A stretch of 64,000 bases of DNA from an uncultured Coriobacteriaceae bacterium (GCA_902793195.1 CADBCS010000005.1:94491-158490), one strand, 5' to 3'. Counted from the stretch's first letter, positions 16,655 to 26,581 are shown. Numbers and translations are program-made. Notes: a model not told the origin generated them from the letters alone.

Positions 16655-17461
16655 ATGGGAGCGCACGTGATTGTTTGGCAAGACTGCTGGTACGAACCAC
16701 ATAAATCAAACCGGCTTCTGCACATCTGCCTACCCGACTGGTATTACGACTCCAACGAGCGCCTGCCGGTGATGTACTTCTTCGACGGGCACAACCTGTT
16801 CTTTGACGAGCACGCCACCTATGGCAGGAGTTGGCGCCTCGAGCGCTTTTTGGCTCGCTGGGAGAAGCCCATGATAGTGGTGGGAATGGAATGCAGCCAC
16901 AAGGGCAACGAGCGGCTGAGCGAGTACAACCCCTACGACAGGCGCCTGTTCGGCCGCCATGCCGAGGGTCTGGGCGAAGAGACGATGCAGTGGGTCATAA
17001 GAGACGTGAAGCCAGCCATCGACCAGCAGTTTCGCACATGGGGCCATCGCGAGGCGACCGGCATTGCCGGATCGAGCATGGGCGGGCTGATGAGCCTGTA
17101 TGGCGTCATCTGCCACAACGAGACGTTTGGTAAGGCCGCTGCGCTCTCCGGCGGAATACGGTTCAGCCGACGAGACCTGTTAAGAGACCTCACGACCGCA
17201 ACCGTCTCTTCCGACACGCGCGTGTTCATCTCTTGGGGCGAGCGGGAGGCCGGCAGGCTCTACTCGCACGACGGGGAACCGGGTGACCCCGCCTGGGACA
17301 GCGCCGAGGCGCGTGCGACGCACATCATAGGCGACAGACTCTGCGAGCGCGGCGCGGCCGTGATGACGCACTACCAGCCCGGTGGAAGACACCGCGAGGC
17401 CGACTGGGAGCGCCAGCTCCCTCGTCTCATGGACTTCCTCTGGCTGGACCGCAGCTGGTAA
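16655..17461 (+). CDS. Putative esterase (alpha/beta hydrolase, esterase D family)
   Basis: The 268-residue protein has the nucleophile elbow GIAGSSMGGLMSLYG (serine near residue 143), an early LPVMYFFDGHNLF strand with the oxyanion-hole region, and a late GGRHREADWERQLP segment that supplies the catalytic histidine. This fits the Pfam esterase family (PF00756) seen in feruloyl esterases and enterobactin esterase-like enzymes. There is no signal peptide, so it should act in the cytoplasm. Substrate is unknown. The start is uncertain: ATG codons at 16641, 16650 and 16655 cluster here and none has a strong binding site. Confidence 0.78.
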   Translation: MGAHVIVWQDCWYEPHKSNRLLHICLPDWYYDSNERLPVMYFFDGHNLFFDEHATYGRSWRLERFLARWEKPMIVVGMECSHKGNERLSEYNPYDRRLFGRHAEGLGEETMQWVIRDVKPAIDQQFRTWGHREATGIAGSSMGGLMSLYGVICHNETFGKAAALSGGIRFSRRDLLRDLTTATVSSDTRVFISWGEREAGRLYSHDGEPGDPAWDSAEARATHIIGDRLCERGAAVMTHYQPGGRHREADWERQLPRLMDFLWLDRSW

Positions 17462-17492
17462 CGGAGTGACAAGGTCACGCCAAGCGATTTGA

Positions 17493-17570
17493 GGGCCCAT
17501 GCAAGAGCTTATCCGGCGCAGTTCTCGCGAAGCGAGCTGCCTGAGCACGGACAAGCTCTTGCACGGGCCC
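17493..17570. ncRNA. Branched hairpin element, copy A of the structured motif
   Basis: The outer stem is GGGCCC-AT-GCAAGAGCTT (17493-17510) with AAGCTCTTGC-AC-GGGCCC (17553-17570). CCG/CGG closes a second stem. The inner hairpin is GCAG-TT-CTCGC-GAA-GCGAG-CTGC (17518-17540), with CTGAGCA unpaired on the 3' side. The fold matches copies at 5844 and 48169 although stem sequences differ. It separates the convergent esterase and small minus-strand genes. Confidence 0.55.
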
Positions 17571-17629
17571 TATCCCGATAACGCGTTTCCGTTCTAATCC
17601 AACTTAGTGCGACCCTGGCAGGCCCCACC

Positions 17630-17818
17630 TTACTCCCCGCCCATGCGCGCGATGAGCTCGGCTCGGACCTGCTCCCGCCAGGCGTCCTCCGCATCCTGGG
17701 TCGCCTGTTGGTCCCCCGACCTCTGGGCCGCACGATACGAATGCATTGCGGCAAAGAACCTCGCCTCGTTCTCCAACTCGTCTACGGGGACTCCGGCCAC
17801 CTCTTTCTGCTCGGACAT
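17630..17818 (-). CDS. Small hypothetical protein
   Basis: This 62-residue, mostly helical and charged protein (contains DELENEARFFAAMHSYRAAQ) is not assigned to a family by me. ATG 17818 is preceded by GAGGAG at suitable spacing, so it is probably a real gene. It lies immediately downstream of argF on the same strand (28 nt before argF's stop in map order means argF is transcribed separately upstream of none of its own partners here). No transmembrane segment, signal peptide or metal motif is visible. Confidence 0.55.
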   Translation of the reverse strand: MSEQKEVAGVPVDELENEARFFAAMHSYRAAQRSGDQQATQDAEDAWREQVRAELIARMGGE

Positions 17819-17846
17819 GTCTCGCTCCTCTCGCACGGCGGTGTGT

Positions 17847-18839
17847 CTACTTTAGCGTCGCATACATGATCGCCTTAATTGAATGCATGCGGTTCTCGGC
17901 CTCATCGAACACGACGGATCGCGAAGACTCGAACACCTCGTCCGTTACCTCCATCTCATCGATGCCGAACCGCTTGGAGATGTCAGCACCGATGGTCGTC
18001 TTGGTGTCATGGAAGCTGGGAAGGCAATGCATGAAGATGACGTCGTCTGCCGCCATGCCCATAACCGCGGCATTGACCTGATAGGGCGAGAGCAGACGGA
18101 TGCGCTCGGCCCAGAGCTCCGCGGGCTCCCCCATCGAAACCCAGATGTCGGTATAGATCACATGAGCGCCAGACGCCCCCTCCTCCACGGAGTCGGTGAG
18201 CGTGACCGAACCTCCCGTTTGTGCGGCAATCTCCTCGCACGTGCTCACCAGCTCCGGCTCGGGCATGTTCTGCTTGGGGCCACACGCACAGAAGTGCATG
18301 CCCAGCTTTGCGCAGACCACCATGAGCGAATTTGCCACGTTGTTGCGGGCGTCACCAAAGAACGTGAGCTTAAGACCGTCGAGTCTGCCAAAGCTCTCCT
18401 GCACGGTGAGCATGTCCGCGATCATCTGCGTTGGATGGAACTCGGTGGTGAGCCCGTTCCACACCGGAACGCCCGCATTGCGCGCAAGCTCCTCGACGAT
18501 GTCCTGTCCAAAGCCGCGGTACTCGATGCCGTCGTAGATCCTGCCCAGCACGCGAGCCGTGTCCTCTATCGACTCCTTCGCGCCCATCTGCGAGCTGCCG
18601 GGATCGAGGTAGGTCACGCCCATGCCCAGATCCATGCCACCCACCTCAAACGAGCAACGCGTGCGCGTGGAGGTCTTCTCGAAGAGCAGCACGATGTTCT
18701 TTCCCTCCAAATAGCGATGGGGAGTTCCGTCGTGCTTGAGGCGCTTGAAATCTGCCGACAAGTCTATGAGATACCGAATCTCGTCGGACGTAAAATCCAA
18801 GAGCTTGAGGAAGCTGCGTCCCGCAATGTCTACACTCAT
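17847..18839 (-). CDS. argF: Ornithine carbamoyltransferase, probably catabolic
   Basis: The 330-residue enzyme interconverts ornithine plus carbamoyl phosphate with citrulline plus phosphate. The carbamoyl-phosphate site STRTRCSFE is at about residues 56-64, HPTQMIADMLT near 136 completes it, and the ornithine-site loop HCLPSFHD lies near 271. The gene follows arcA (53 nt gap) on the same strand, so in context it is likely the ArcB of the arginine deiminase pathway, running in the citrulline phosphorolysis direction. No carbamate kinase (arcC) or arginine/ornithine antiporter (arcD) is nearby, so the ATP-yielding step must be encoded elsewhere. Confidence 0.94.
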   Translation of the reverse strand: MSVDIAGRSFLKLLDFTSDEIRYLIDLSADFKRLKHDGTPHRYLEGKNIVLLFEKTSTRTRCSFEVGGMDLGMGVTYLDPGSSQMGAKESIEDTARVLGRIYDGIEYRGFGQDIVEELARNAGVPVWNGLTTEFHPTQMIADMLTVQESFGRLDGLKLTFFGDARNNVANSLMVVCAKLGMHFCACGPKQNMPEPELVSTCEEIAAQTGGSVTLTDSVEEGASGAHVIYTDIWVSMGEPAELWAERIRLLSPYQVNAAVMGMAADDVIFMHCLPSFHDTKTTIGADISKRFGIDEMEVTDEVFESSRSVVFDEAENRMHSIKAIMYATLK

Positions 18840-18892
18840 CTTTCATCCTTTCGGGAGAGCCGCACATGCGCACTCCACTGTACTACAGCCGG

Positions 18893-20146
18893 TTACAGTT
18901 CGTCGCGCACAAAGGGCATGCTCATGCAATGAGGTCCGCCGCGGCCACGACTGAGCTCGGCCGACGGAATCTCCAGCAACTCGAAGCCCTCCTTGTACAG
19001 AATGTCGTTGGTCACCGAGTTGCGCTGGTACACGAACACCCTGCCGGGACGGACGGCCAGCGTGTTGGAGCCGTCGTTCCACTGCTCGCGCGATGCGGCT
19101 ATGGAGTCGGTACCACCACAGCGCACAAGGCGCACCGAGTCGAGCCCAACAATGTGCGCCAGCACCGTGGACAGCGGAGAGTCCATACGCTCGATGCGCA
19201 ACTCCCCAACGTGTGCGCCACGCGTGACCCTAAACACCTCAAGCGTGTCCAGAATGCCCGGGTGGTACAGGAACGCGTCCACATCGAGCTGCGTGAACAC
19301 CGTGTCCAAGTGCATCATCGCGCGCGTCTCGGGAATGAGGAACGCATAGATCTCCTCGATCGGCGGACGATACTCCCCGCCCCAAAACATGTTCTTGGCG
19401 TAGAGGTCGATGGCCGCCGAGATGGTACGTTGCGATATGCCAATGGCGACCGCGCGCTCCGAGAGGTTGAGGAAATCGCCACCTTCCAGCTGATACGCGC
19501 TGTTGCGCCTGTACCACACCGGCGTGTCGCGATATAACGGATGATACGTAAACACGTAGTAGCCCAAAAGCGTCTCTCGGCGGCGCGTGACGCTGTGCAT
19601 GCTATTAAGGTTCACGCCGTCTCCCACAATGGTGAAATTGTCACGTGTAAAGTAGAGATTGGGCATGGGGTCGATCACCAGGTCGGGATTGCCGCTTTGC
19701 GCGGTGCCCACCAAGTCGGCGAGCTCTCTGGCATGCGCGTGCGACATGTCGAGTTCGTCACGACGCACGCCGCATATGATCTTGTTCACGAACGCACGGG
19801 TATCCGCTATGTCATCGAGGCACTCAGCCACCGCCGACCTCGTGCGCGAACCCACGATGCCGCTCTCGCTGAGATAGTCCTCCGTAAACTGTCTGCGCAG
19901 AATCGTGGAGCCCTCAAGCGTTTGGGTGAGAAGGTCCTCCAAGTAGATGACCTCGACCCCCTCCTCGCGCAACATGCGCGCAAACGTGTCGTGCTCCTGC
20001 TGGGCGGTCTCCAAAAACGGGATGTCATCGAAGAGCAGGGGTTCGAGGTTGGACGGAGACAGGTTGAGCAGCTCGTCTCCGGGTCGATGCAGCATTACCG
20101 TGCGAAGTCGACCTATCTCGTTGTGCACACACAGCTTGACTTGCAT
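18893..20146 (-). CDS. arcA: Arginine deiminase
   Basis: This 417-residue cytoplasmic enzyme hydrolyses arginine to citrulline and ammonia, the first step of the energy-yielding and acid-protective ADI pathway. The nucleophilic cysteine is in RGGPHCMSMPF about 12 residues from the C-terminus. The Asp/Glu/His residues of the guanidinium-hydrolase fold lie in NLYFTRDNF, EGGDFLNL and MMHLDTVFTQ. Length is standard. AAGGAGGTAACCC precedes the ATG. It heads a two-gene unit with the ornithine carbamoyltransferase. No ARG-box-like operator was recognised in the 160-nt upstream gap (20147-20306). Confidence 0.96.
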   Translation of the reverse strand: MQVKLCVHNEIGRLRTVMLHRPGDELLNLSPSNLEPLLFDDIPFLETAQQEHDTFARMLREEGVEVIYLEDLLTQTLEGSTILRRQFTEDYLSESGIVGSRTRSAVAECLDDIADTRAFVNKIICGVRRDELDMSHAHARELADLVGTAQSGNPDLVIDPMPNLYFTRDNFTIVGDGVNLNSMHSVTRRRETLLGYYVFTYHPLYRDTPVWYRRNSAYQLEGGDFLNLSERAVAIGISQRTISAAIDLYAKNMFWGGEYRPPIEEIYAFLIPETRAMMHLDTVFTQLDVDAFLYHPGILDTLEVFRVTRGAHVGELRIERMDSPLSTVLAHIVGLDSVRLVRCGGTDSIAASREQWNDGSNTLAVRPGRVFVYQRNSVTNDILYKEGFELLEIPSAELSRGRGGPHCMSMPFVRDEL

Positions 20147-20306
20147 GGGTTACCTCCTTGCCGCCGCATATGTCCCAAGTTTATTACAAGAGGCGGGGCA
20201 CGGGGAAGTTCGTCCCACACCCGTCCGCTCTAAGACCGCCCGTCAGTGGCAGGTCACGCACGGCGTAGCCAACTGGAAGTGGGGTCAAGCCTTTTTCACC
20301 CGCGAC

Positions 20307-20999
20307 TCATGGCTTTACGCATCGCACGACCTTGGTCCCATGGACTTCGTGGACACCAACAAGATCTGCGACCTGTCGGGCGTTCTGCCAAGAGATGCCT
20401 CCACCAGGGAGAATGATGAGGTGAGTGCCCGCATGGGCCACGAGCTCGCGGAGATGCTCGACGTTCTCCGCAATGGGCGTGCCGGCCGGCCCCCCATGCG
20501 TGAGAACGCGTTCGACGCCAAGGGACGCAAGCACGTCCAGGGCATCGAGCTGTGCCTCGCCGTCCAACGCGTCAAACGCCATGTGGAAGGTTACCTGCAC
20601 GGGGGGCGCATCGACGCTCAGGCCAGAGCCAGGCCCCTTGGCCGCGTCGACGAGGCGCTTGGCGAGCTCCGCGTCTAGCGCGGCCCGAGCGTCGCCGTAT
20701 CGTAGGCAACCAAAGACCACGCCGTCAACGCCAAGCGCACGGGCACAGGCAATGTCGTCCAACATCATCCGTTGCTCACGGACATCGTAGGCAAAGTCAC
20801 CCCCACGCGGGCGAACCATGGCCATAACCCACACGTCATGCTCGCGCGCAAAGGCCACGGCCGCCTTCGTGACGCCATAAGACGGCGAGGTGCCGCCCAC
20901 CGCAAGGTTGTCGCACAGCTCGATACGATGCGCCCCAGCTGCGACCGCAGCGGGTACCAGCGTCATGTTCTCGGCACAGAACTCCTTGAGCAGCTCCAT
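20307..20999 (-). CDS. cutC: CutC-family TIM-barrel protein
   Basis: The 230-residue protein has the CutC hallmarks: GAHRIELCDNLAVGGTSPS near the N-terminus, VMVRPRGGDF-type strand (here AMVRPRGGDFAYD) and the later VTFHMAFDAL and LPGGGIS segments. CutC was named for copper tolerance in E. coli, but its biochemical activity is not established and the copper role is disputed. It is a cytoplasmic TIM barrel. It lies 146 nt downstream of the damaged metal-ATPase gene on the same strand, which may or may not be meaningful. The length is slightly shorter than the usual 240-250. Confidence 0.85.
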   Translation of the reverse strand: MELLKEFCAENMTLVPAAVAAGAHRIELCDNLAVGGTSPSYGVTKAAVAFAREHDVWVMAMVRPRGGDFAYDVREQRMMLDDIACARALGVDGVVFGCLRYGDARAALDAELAKRLVDAAKGPGSGLSVDAPPVQVTFHMAFDALDGEAQLDALDVLASLGVERVLTHGGPAGTPIAENVEHLRELVAHAGTHLIILPGGGISWQNARQVADLVGVHEVHGTKVVRCVKP

Positions 21000-21145
21000 G
21001 GTTCACCCCATTGCCCGTCGAGGGCCCCCACGCCCCACTTGTCGGTCGTCCCTGCCCGACCTCTCCCCCATTCTATCGACAAACCCACAGAAGGGAGCGG
21101 GCGGGTGGATGGGAATAGGCCCAAACGACGGTGGCGCCCCACACG

Positions 21146-22702
21146 TCAGACAAGATAGTTGCGCATGGCCGAGGCTCCGAGTACCACGGTTGAGGTGTTG
21201 TGCAGCAACGACGACGTTTGCGGACTGATGGTGCCACCGATGCCCGCTGCCAGAAGGCCCGAGTTCCACAGCATGATCTCCCAGAAGCTCCTGTCGAGCC
21301 TGCGCATCAGACCTTGGCTCAGCTTTCTCAGACGCACCAGCGATCCCAGGTCGGGATCGGTGAGCGTGATGTCGGCGACCTCGCGCGCGATGGCGGTGCC
21401 CGCCGCCATTGCGACGCCCACATTCGCCTCCCTGAGCGCCGGCGAGTCGTTTACGCCATCGCCCACCATCACCACGCGACGGCCGGACGCTCTCAGCTTG
21501 CGCACGTATTCGTACTTTTGCTCGGGCAGCATGTTCGCGACCCATTCGGTCACGCCCACGGACTCTGCCACGCGCTGGGCAGCCGCCCGATTGTCGCCCG
21601 TCAGCATGACCACGTGGTCGAAGCCGAGGGCACGCAAGTCGCGAATCGCCTGACGCGCTCCCTTCTTTATTGGGTCCTCGATGCCAAGCACGCCCACCAG
21701 CACGCCGTCCACGGCGAGGTAGAGCGCCGAGAGAAGAAAGTTCCATGGCACGATGCCATTCGCGAGGCGCTCTCGGCGCGCCTCAGCGACACTCTTCTGC
21801 TCCCCCGACTGCTCGACCAGCGAGACGATGGAGCGCAGGCGCGTCTTGTTCGCGGGCTTGGAAACCCGCACGAATATCTCGCCCTCCTCCAGCGAGGTCC
21901 CCGCATACACCGAGTCCCCCACCGCACGCTCCACCGCCAGCGGCTCGCCCGTAAGCGCCGCCTGGTTGACCATGCCCACGCCCCGCTCGATCGTTCCGTC
22001 TATGGGAACCGGCTGTCCGGTGCGCACCACTACGAGGTCGCCCTCGGCCAAGTCGGTGGCGGGCACGCCGATCTCCTGCCCACGCCCCACGCGCGATGCC
22101 AGGTCGGGCACGCTCAGCAGCGAGTAGATGAGCTCGTTGGCGGACTGCGCGCGCGTGTAGTCCTCCAGCACCTCGCCCACGTCCAAGAGAAACATCGTCT
22201 CGCTCGCCGTCGACGCGTCGCCTTGCGCAAACGACGCCCCGATTGCGGCCGCGTCCAGCGACGCCACGTCGAGCTTGCCCTTGGCCAAGGAGCCGAGCGC
22301 CAGCCGCAGGAAGTGCCGGTACTGCCAGATGGCGTACACCATGTTGAGCGCCGCAGGCAGGAACAGCCGTCGCGCCACAAAGCCGCCTACCGTGCACGCG
22401 AGGTCGAGCACGAGGTCGTGGGTCCGCGTGGCCAAGGCATACGTATAGTCCGAACGGACCGCATCGAGCTGCGTGCCGTCGACGGCATCGAGAAAGTCGA
22501 GGACGCGCCTGCGCGTCGAGGCACCCTCCAACGTACCGTACGTGATGGCAATCGACCCGATGCGCGGGTATATGGTTGCGCCCTGTATCGCCGTGCAGTC
22601 GAGCAGCACCCTAAGGAGCGGATCCACGTCGTCTTGGCGCACCACGCCGTTCAGTCGCACACGCAGGCGCCCGGGCACCTCGTGCGCTATGGAATAGTAC
22701 AT
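21146..22702 (-). pseudogene. P1B-type metal ATPase lacking the phosphorylation domain
   Basis: The 518-residue frame begins like CtpC-type heavy-metal P1B ATPases. It has an N-terminal HMA-like region (residues 1-70), membrane segments, the actuator motif NQAALTGEPLAVE near 250 and then ERLANGIVPWNFLLS near 315. At residue about 319 it jumps straight to LAVDGVLVGVLGIEDPI, normally found at the end of the nucleotide-binding domain. The hinge motifs MLTGDN (368) and GDGVNDSPAL (414) remain. The membrane helix bearing the metal site, the DKTGT phosphorylation aspartate and most of the N-domain are missing. The frame is intact, so this is an in-frame deletion of roughly 170-200 codons. It cannot act as a pump. 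Confidence 0.85.
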
Positions 22703-22708
22703 GCGTCG

Positions 22709-22942
22709 TTACTCCGAGTCGCCAGCGGCGGCTGCCTGCTCGTTCATGTAGGTTGCCTCGGCAACCATGTCGCCAACCTCGGCACGCGCCTGCTCCACGA
22801 GGTCCAAATAGCTCGCCTTCGCACGCATTCCTGCGGCGATGCACTGCACGTAGCAACGCTTTGCCGGATCACTCGCAAGAATCCTTGGTACCACTTGCCC
22901 AAGCACAGCCCCGCCCAACAGCAAACGAATCGTCGGTCCCAT
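22709..22942 (-). CDS. Small protein encoded with the P1B ATPase (DUF6110-like)
   Basis: The 77-residue protein has a short N-terminal hydrophobic stretch (MGPTIRLLLGGAVLGQVVPR) and then an amphipathic helical tail with one Cys-containing KRCYVQCIAAGMRAKA segment. Small proteins of this kind, which I recall as DUF6110, are often encoded directly before CtpC-like ATPases. Here the stop codon lies 6 nt before the ATPase start. Function is unknown; membrane association is plausible. AAGGAGGAAA precedes ATG 22942, which is preferred over the upstream in-frame start at 22975. Confidence 0.65.
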   Translation of the reverse strand: MGPTIRLLLGGAVLGQVVPRILASDPAKRCYVQCIAAGMRAKASYLDLVEQARAEVGDMVAEATYMNEQAAAAGDSE

Positions 22943-23017
22943 GGCAGTTTCCTCCTTGTTTACCACGACTAACACTTACGCTCCTATAGCGTAATTCTTT
23001 ATGTTGCGAAATTTGTT

Positions 23018-23036
23018 AAGTTCGGGAAACTTTTTT
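23018..23036. promoter_or_regulatory. Small inverted repeat in the divergent ATPase/ABC gap
   Basis: AAGTT-CGGGA-AACTT followed by TTTT lies between the divergently transcribed metal-ATPase pair and the ABC exporter genes. TATAGT at 23050-23055 could be the -10 box of the ABC unit, and the inverted repeat would then overlap its -35 region. It may be an operator, but no regulator is encoded nearby. Confidence 0.25.
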
Positions 23037-23089
23037 GTCGGATTTGTCCTATAGTTACCTCACGTTTACTTATGTGACACGGAGGAGCC

Positions 23090-23797
23090 ATGTCGGACGG
23101 ATTCTTGCGCATTGCCGACTTGCGCAAACACTATGGCGAGGGAGAGGCGCGTGTCGAGGTGCTGCGCGGCATCACCACCTCGCTCGGTCGCGGCGAGATC
23201 TGCGTTCTGCTTGGCCCCAGCGGCTCCGGCAAATCCACGTTCCTCAACCTCGTCGGTGGCCTCGAGCCAGCCAACGGCGGAAGCATCGGCATCGGGCACA
23301 CCGAGCTCACCACACTGAGCGACCACGAGCTCGTGGAGTACCGACGCAGCCAGCTCGGCTTCGTCTTCCAGTTTTACAACCTCGTCCCCGACCTCACGAT
23401 ACGCGAGAACATCGAGGTGTGCGAGTACCTCTCGCCCAACCCATTGCCCCTCGACGACCTGCTGGACTCGCTTGGCCTCTGGGAGCATCGCTCGAAGTTT
23501 CCAAACCAGGTGTCGGGCGGACAGCAGCAACGTTGCGCCATTGGGCGTGCGCTGGTCAAGAACCCGAGCCTGCTGCTTTGCGACGAGCCCACCGGGGCGC
23601 TCGACTACAACACCTCAAAGGAGATTCTGGAACTCATGGAGCGCGTCAATCGAAAGTACGGATGCACCATCGTAATCGTCACGCACAACGACGCGATCAG
23701 GCACATGGCCCATCGCGTCCTACGCCTGCGCGACGGCCTTTTGGTGGAGGACGTCGTCAACCACGACGTGTGGCCCGCCGCAAAACTGGAGTGGTAG
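23090..23797 (+). CDS. ABC transporter ATP-binding protein (MacB/LolD type)
   Basis: This 235-residue ATPase has Walker [10 protein letters not shown] (about 42-50), the Q-loop [15 protein letters not shown], the signature [14 protein letters not shown] (about 141), Walker [13 protein letters not shown] (about 162) and the H-loop IVTHND. The pattern is that of MacB/LolD/FtsE-type ATPases that drive FtsX-like permeases in mechanotransmission or lipid/peptide export. It is cytoplasmic and membrane-associated. GGAGGAG precedes the ATG. The permease gene follows one base after its stop codon, so the two form an operon, although the permease frame is broken. Confidence 0.93.
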   Translation: MSDGFLRIADLRKHYGEGEARVEVLRGITTSLGRGEICVLLGPSGSGKSTFLNLVGGLEPANGGSIGIGHTELTTLSDHELVEYRRSQLGFVFQFYNLVPDLTIRENIEVCEYLSPNPLPLDDLLDSLGLWEHRSKFPNQVSGGQQQRCAIGRALVKNPSLLLCDEPTGALDYNTSKEILELMERVNRKYGCTIVIVTHNDAIRHMAHRVLRLRDGLLVEDVVNHDVWPAAKLEW

Positions 23798-25264
23798 CAT
23801 GCGCAGCCCACTCTTCAGGCGACACGGGCGCGAGCTCTTGGGCAACCTGGGCAAGTACGTCGGGCTCTTTTTGATGATGGCGTTTGCCGTGTCGTTTACC
23901 AGCGGCTTTTTGCTGGCAGCAAGCAGCATCGAGACGATCGTCAACGACATGAGGGAGACCTATCGCATAGAGGACGGCCGCTTCGCGTGCGACTTCGAGC
24001 CCACGGACGACGCGTTGGCCGCGGTCCGCGAGCTGGGCGTGACGCTGTACCCAGACTTCTACAAGCACGTGAACGCCACGCTGGAGGGTGGCGACGGCGC
24101 CGGCGGCATAACGTGTCGCGTCTATCCCACGCGCACGGACGTCAACCTACCCGCATACGCCCAGGGTCATGCTCCCGGGTCGCCGCGCCAGATCGCGCTC
24201 GACCGCGTCTTTTGCGAGAACCACGGGCTCGAGGTTGGCGACGTCGTGCGACTCGGCGACTCGGCATTCACTATTTGCGGCATCGTCACGCTTCCCGACT
24301 ACCAGGCGCTCTTTCAGAACAACAACAGCTTCATGTTCAATGCACTCACCTTTGCGGTGGCCGTCGCCGACCCCGCGGGATACAAGGCCTTAGGAACCAG
24401 GGGCGAGGTCTGCAACTACGCGTTTGTCTTCGACGACCAGGCCCTCACGCGCGAGCAGCGGACGGACGTGGAGGAGCGGATGATGGACGTCCTCTCCGAT
24501 CACGACGCGTCGCTCTCCAGCTTTATCGACGCCGAGGACAACCAGGGCTTTTGCTCGTCGTTATTATGGGATTCGTATTCGTGGTGCTTTCCAGCGCAAC
24601 CATCGAACAAGAGAGCGCCGTGCTGGGAACCCTGCTGGCAAGCGGCTGGCGCAAGCGAGAGCTGGTGCTGCACTACCTGTTCTTGCCAGCCGTCGTGGGG
24701 CTCCTCGCCTCAGTCATCGGCCTTGCAATTGGCGTGTGCCTGCTGTGCGATCCCTTTAAGGACCTGTATTATCACAGCTACAGCCTTCCGCCCTATCACA
24801 CCATTTGGAATGCGCGCATCGTGCTGGTGACCGCCGTCCTCCCCTATCTGCTGCTGGTGGGCATCACGCTGGCGGGGCTGCTCAAGAACCTGCGCTTTAC
24901 CCCGCTGCAGTTTTTGCGCCACGAGGCCGCAGGGCGTCGACGAAACAGCCATTTGCGGCTGCCCGAAGGATTGCGATACGTCACGCGCTTTAGGGTACGC
25001 GTGCTCGCACGCAACGCCAGCCATTTTGTGACGCTGTTCTTTGGCATCATGTTTGCAAGTCTGCTGTTGCTCTTTGGCCTCTGCATGCTTCCCGTGGTCA
25101 ACAACTATTCCCAGGCGCTGCGCGAGACCGTTGCCGCGCCGCACCAATACGTGCTCAAGGCTCCCCTGGAGCTCGAAGGCACCAACCAGGACCGCGCGGC
25201 CTACGCCGCCGTGCTACGCCTCGCCCAGGACTCAGATCGCATGGACGCAAACCGCCCGGCAGTC

Positions 25265-25888
25265 GATGCGCTCGATCGGCTGCAGAAGAACAAGCCTCTT
25301 GCAGACGCGCTCAAGCGCCTGCAAGACAACACCGGGCTCATGGACGCCATCGAGCGACTGCAGGCCAACTCGGACCTGATGGATGCCATCAAGCGCCTAC
25401 GCGACGACACGGAGCTTATGGATGCGGCAGAGCGGCTCGATTCCAAGCGGGAGCTGACAGATGCCGCCGAACGCCTCCAAGCCAAGCAGGATCTGGTCGA
25501 TGCCGTGCAGAGGCTGCTCGAGCAACAGGATCTGGTCGAAGCAGCGCAGCGGCTGCAAGACCAGCAGGAGATCGTGGAGGCGGCACAGCGACTCGCGGAC
25601 CAGCAGGATCTGGTAGCTGCCGCCCAGCGCCTTCAGGGCAAGCAAGACGTGGTGGCAGCCGCGCAGCGACTTGCAAGGCGACAGGACGCTGTGGCCGCGG
25701 CGCAGCGGCTGCAGAGCAAAAAGGATGTGGTGGCAGCCGCGCAGCGACTGGCAAACAAGCAGGACGTCGTGGAGGCGGCGCAACGGCTGGCCGACAGACA
25801 GGACGTCGTGGAGGCGGCGCAACGGCTGGCCGACATGCCCGACGTCGTCGCCGCTGCGCAGCGCGTGGCCGAAGGCGCGGGCACGCAA
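25265..25888 (+). repeat. Sixteen 13-residue (39-bp) repeats within the permease
   Basis: Units follow the pattern [DEA]-A-[AI]-[QEK]-R-L-x-x-[KQ]-Q-D-[LV]-V, for example DAAERLQAKQDLV, EAAQRLADQQDLV and AAAQRLANKQDVV. The period is exactly 13 residues over about 16 units. The later units are more alike than the early ones, which suggests recent tandem growth. Helical, charged and outside the membrane by topology. Confidence 0.85.
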
Positions 25889-25909
25889 GAGGACGCCGCG
25901 CTCTTGGCG

Positions 25910-26581
25910 CAGCTCGACGATGCCACCAGAGCGGACCTGGAAATCGTCCTGGCAGCGGACGAGCAGACCCGCGGCGACCTCGCGCTTGTCTTGGACGCTG
26001 ACGAACAGACACGCCGCGACCTTGCACTCATGTCCAAGGTCAACGATCGGACCCGTGCCGACCTCGCCCTCGTGGCAACCCTCAGCAAGCAAGACAAGGC
26101 CGACATGGCACTCATGGCCAAGGTCGACGCACAGACCAAGGCCGACATGCAGGTGGTCGCAAACATGGACGAACAGACCAAGGCCGACATGCAGACGTTG
26201 GCCACCGCGGACGAGCAAACCCTCGAAGACCTCCAGCTTGCCGCCGGCATGGACGAGCAGACCCGTTCCGACATGGAGGTCGCCGCAGATCTCGACGAGC
26301 AGACGCAGTACGACTTGGAAATCGTTGCGAACATGGACTCGCAAACACGTGACGACCTGCAAACCGTGGCAAACGCAAACGAGCAGGCTCGCGCAGACCT
26401 CGAGCTCGTATCCAACCTCGACGACGAGACGCGTGCTGACCTCGAGCTCCTTACCAAGGCCGAAGGGCAGACCAAGGACGACCTGGAGCTGCTCATGGGC
26501 CTCGACGAGGCAACGCTGGCAGACGTCGACCTCGTGCGCTCCATGGACCGCGACCTCCTGGACGACCTGCGCCTTGCGGCA
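25910..26581 (+). repeat. Sixteen 14-residue (42-bp) repeats within the permease
   Basis: Units follow x-[ML]-D-E-Q-T-[RK]-A-D-[ML]-[EQ]-x-[VL]-A, for example NMDEQTKADMQTLA and NLDDETRADLELLT. The period changes from 13 to 14 residues (two heptads) directly after the first block, so two different repeat arrays are joined end to end in one extracytoplasmic rod. Confidence 0.85.

Noticed and set aside
24540-24560. Programmed -1 frameshift in the permease
   Set aside because: There is no proper slippery heptamer, no obvious downstream pseudoknot, and expected residues are missing, which points to a deletion.
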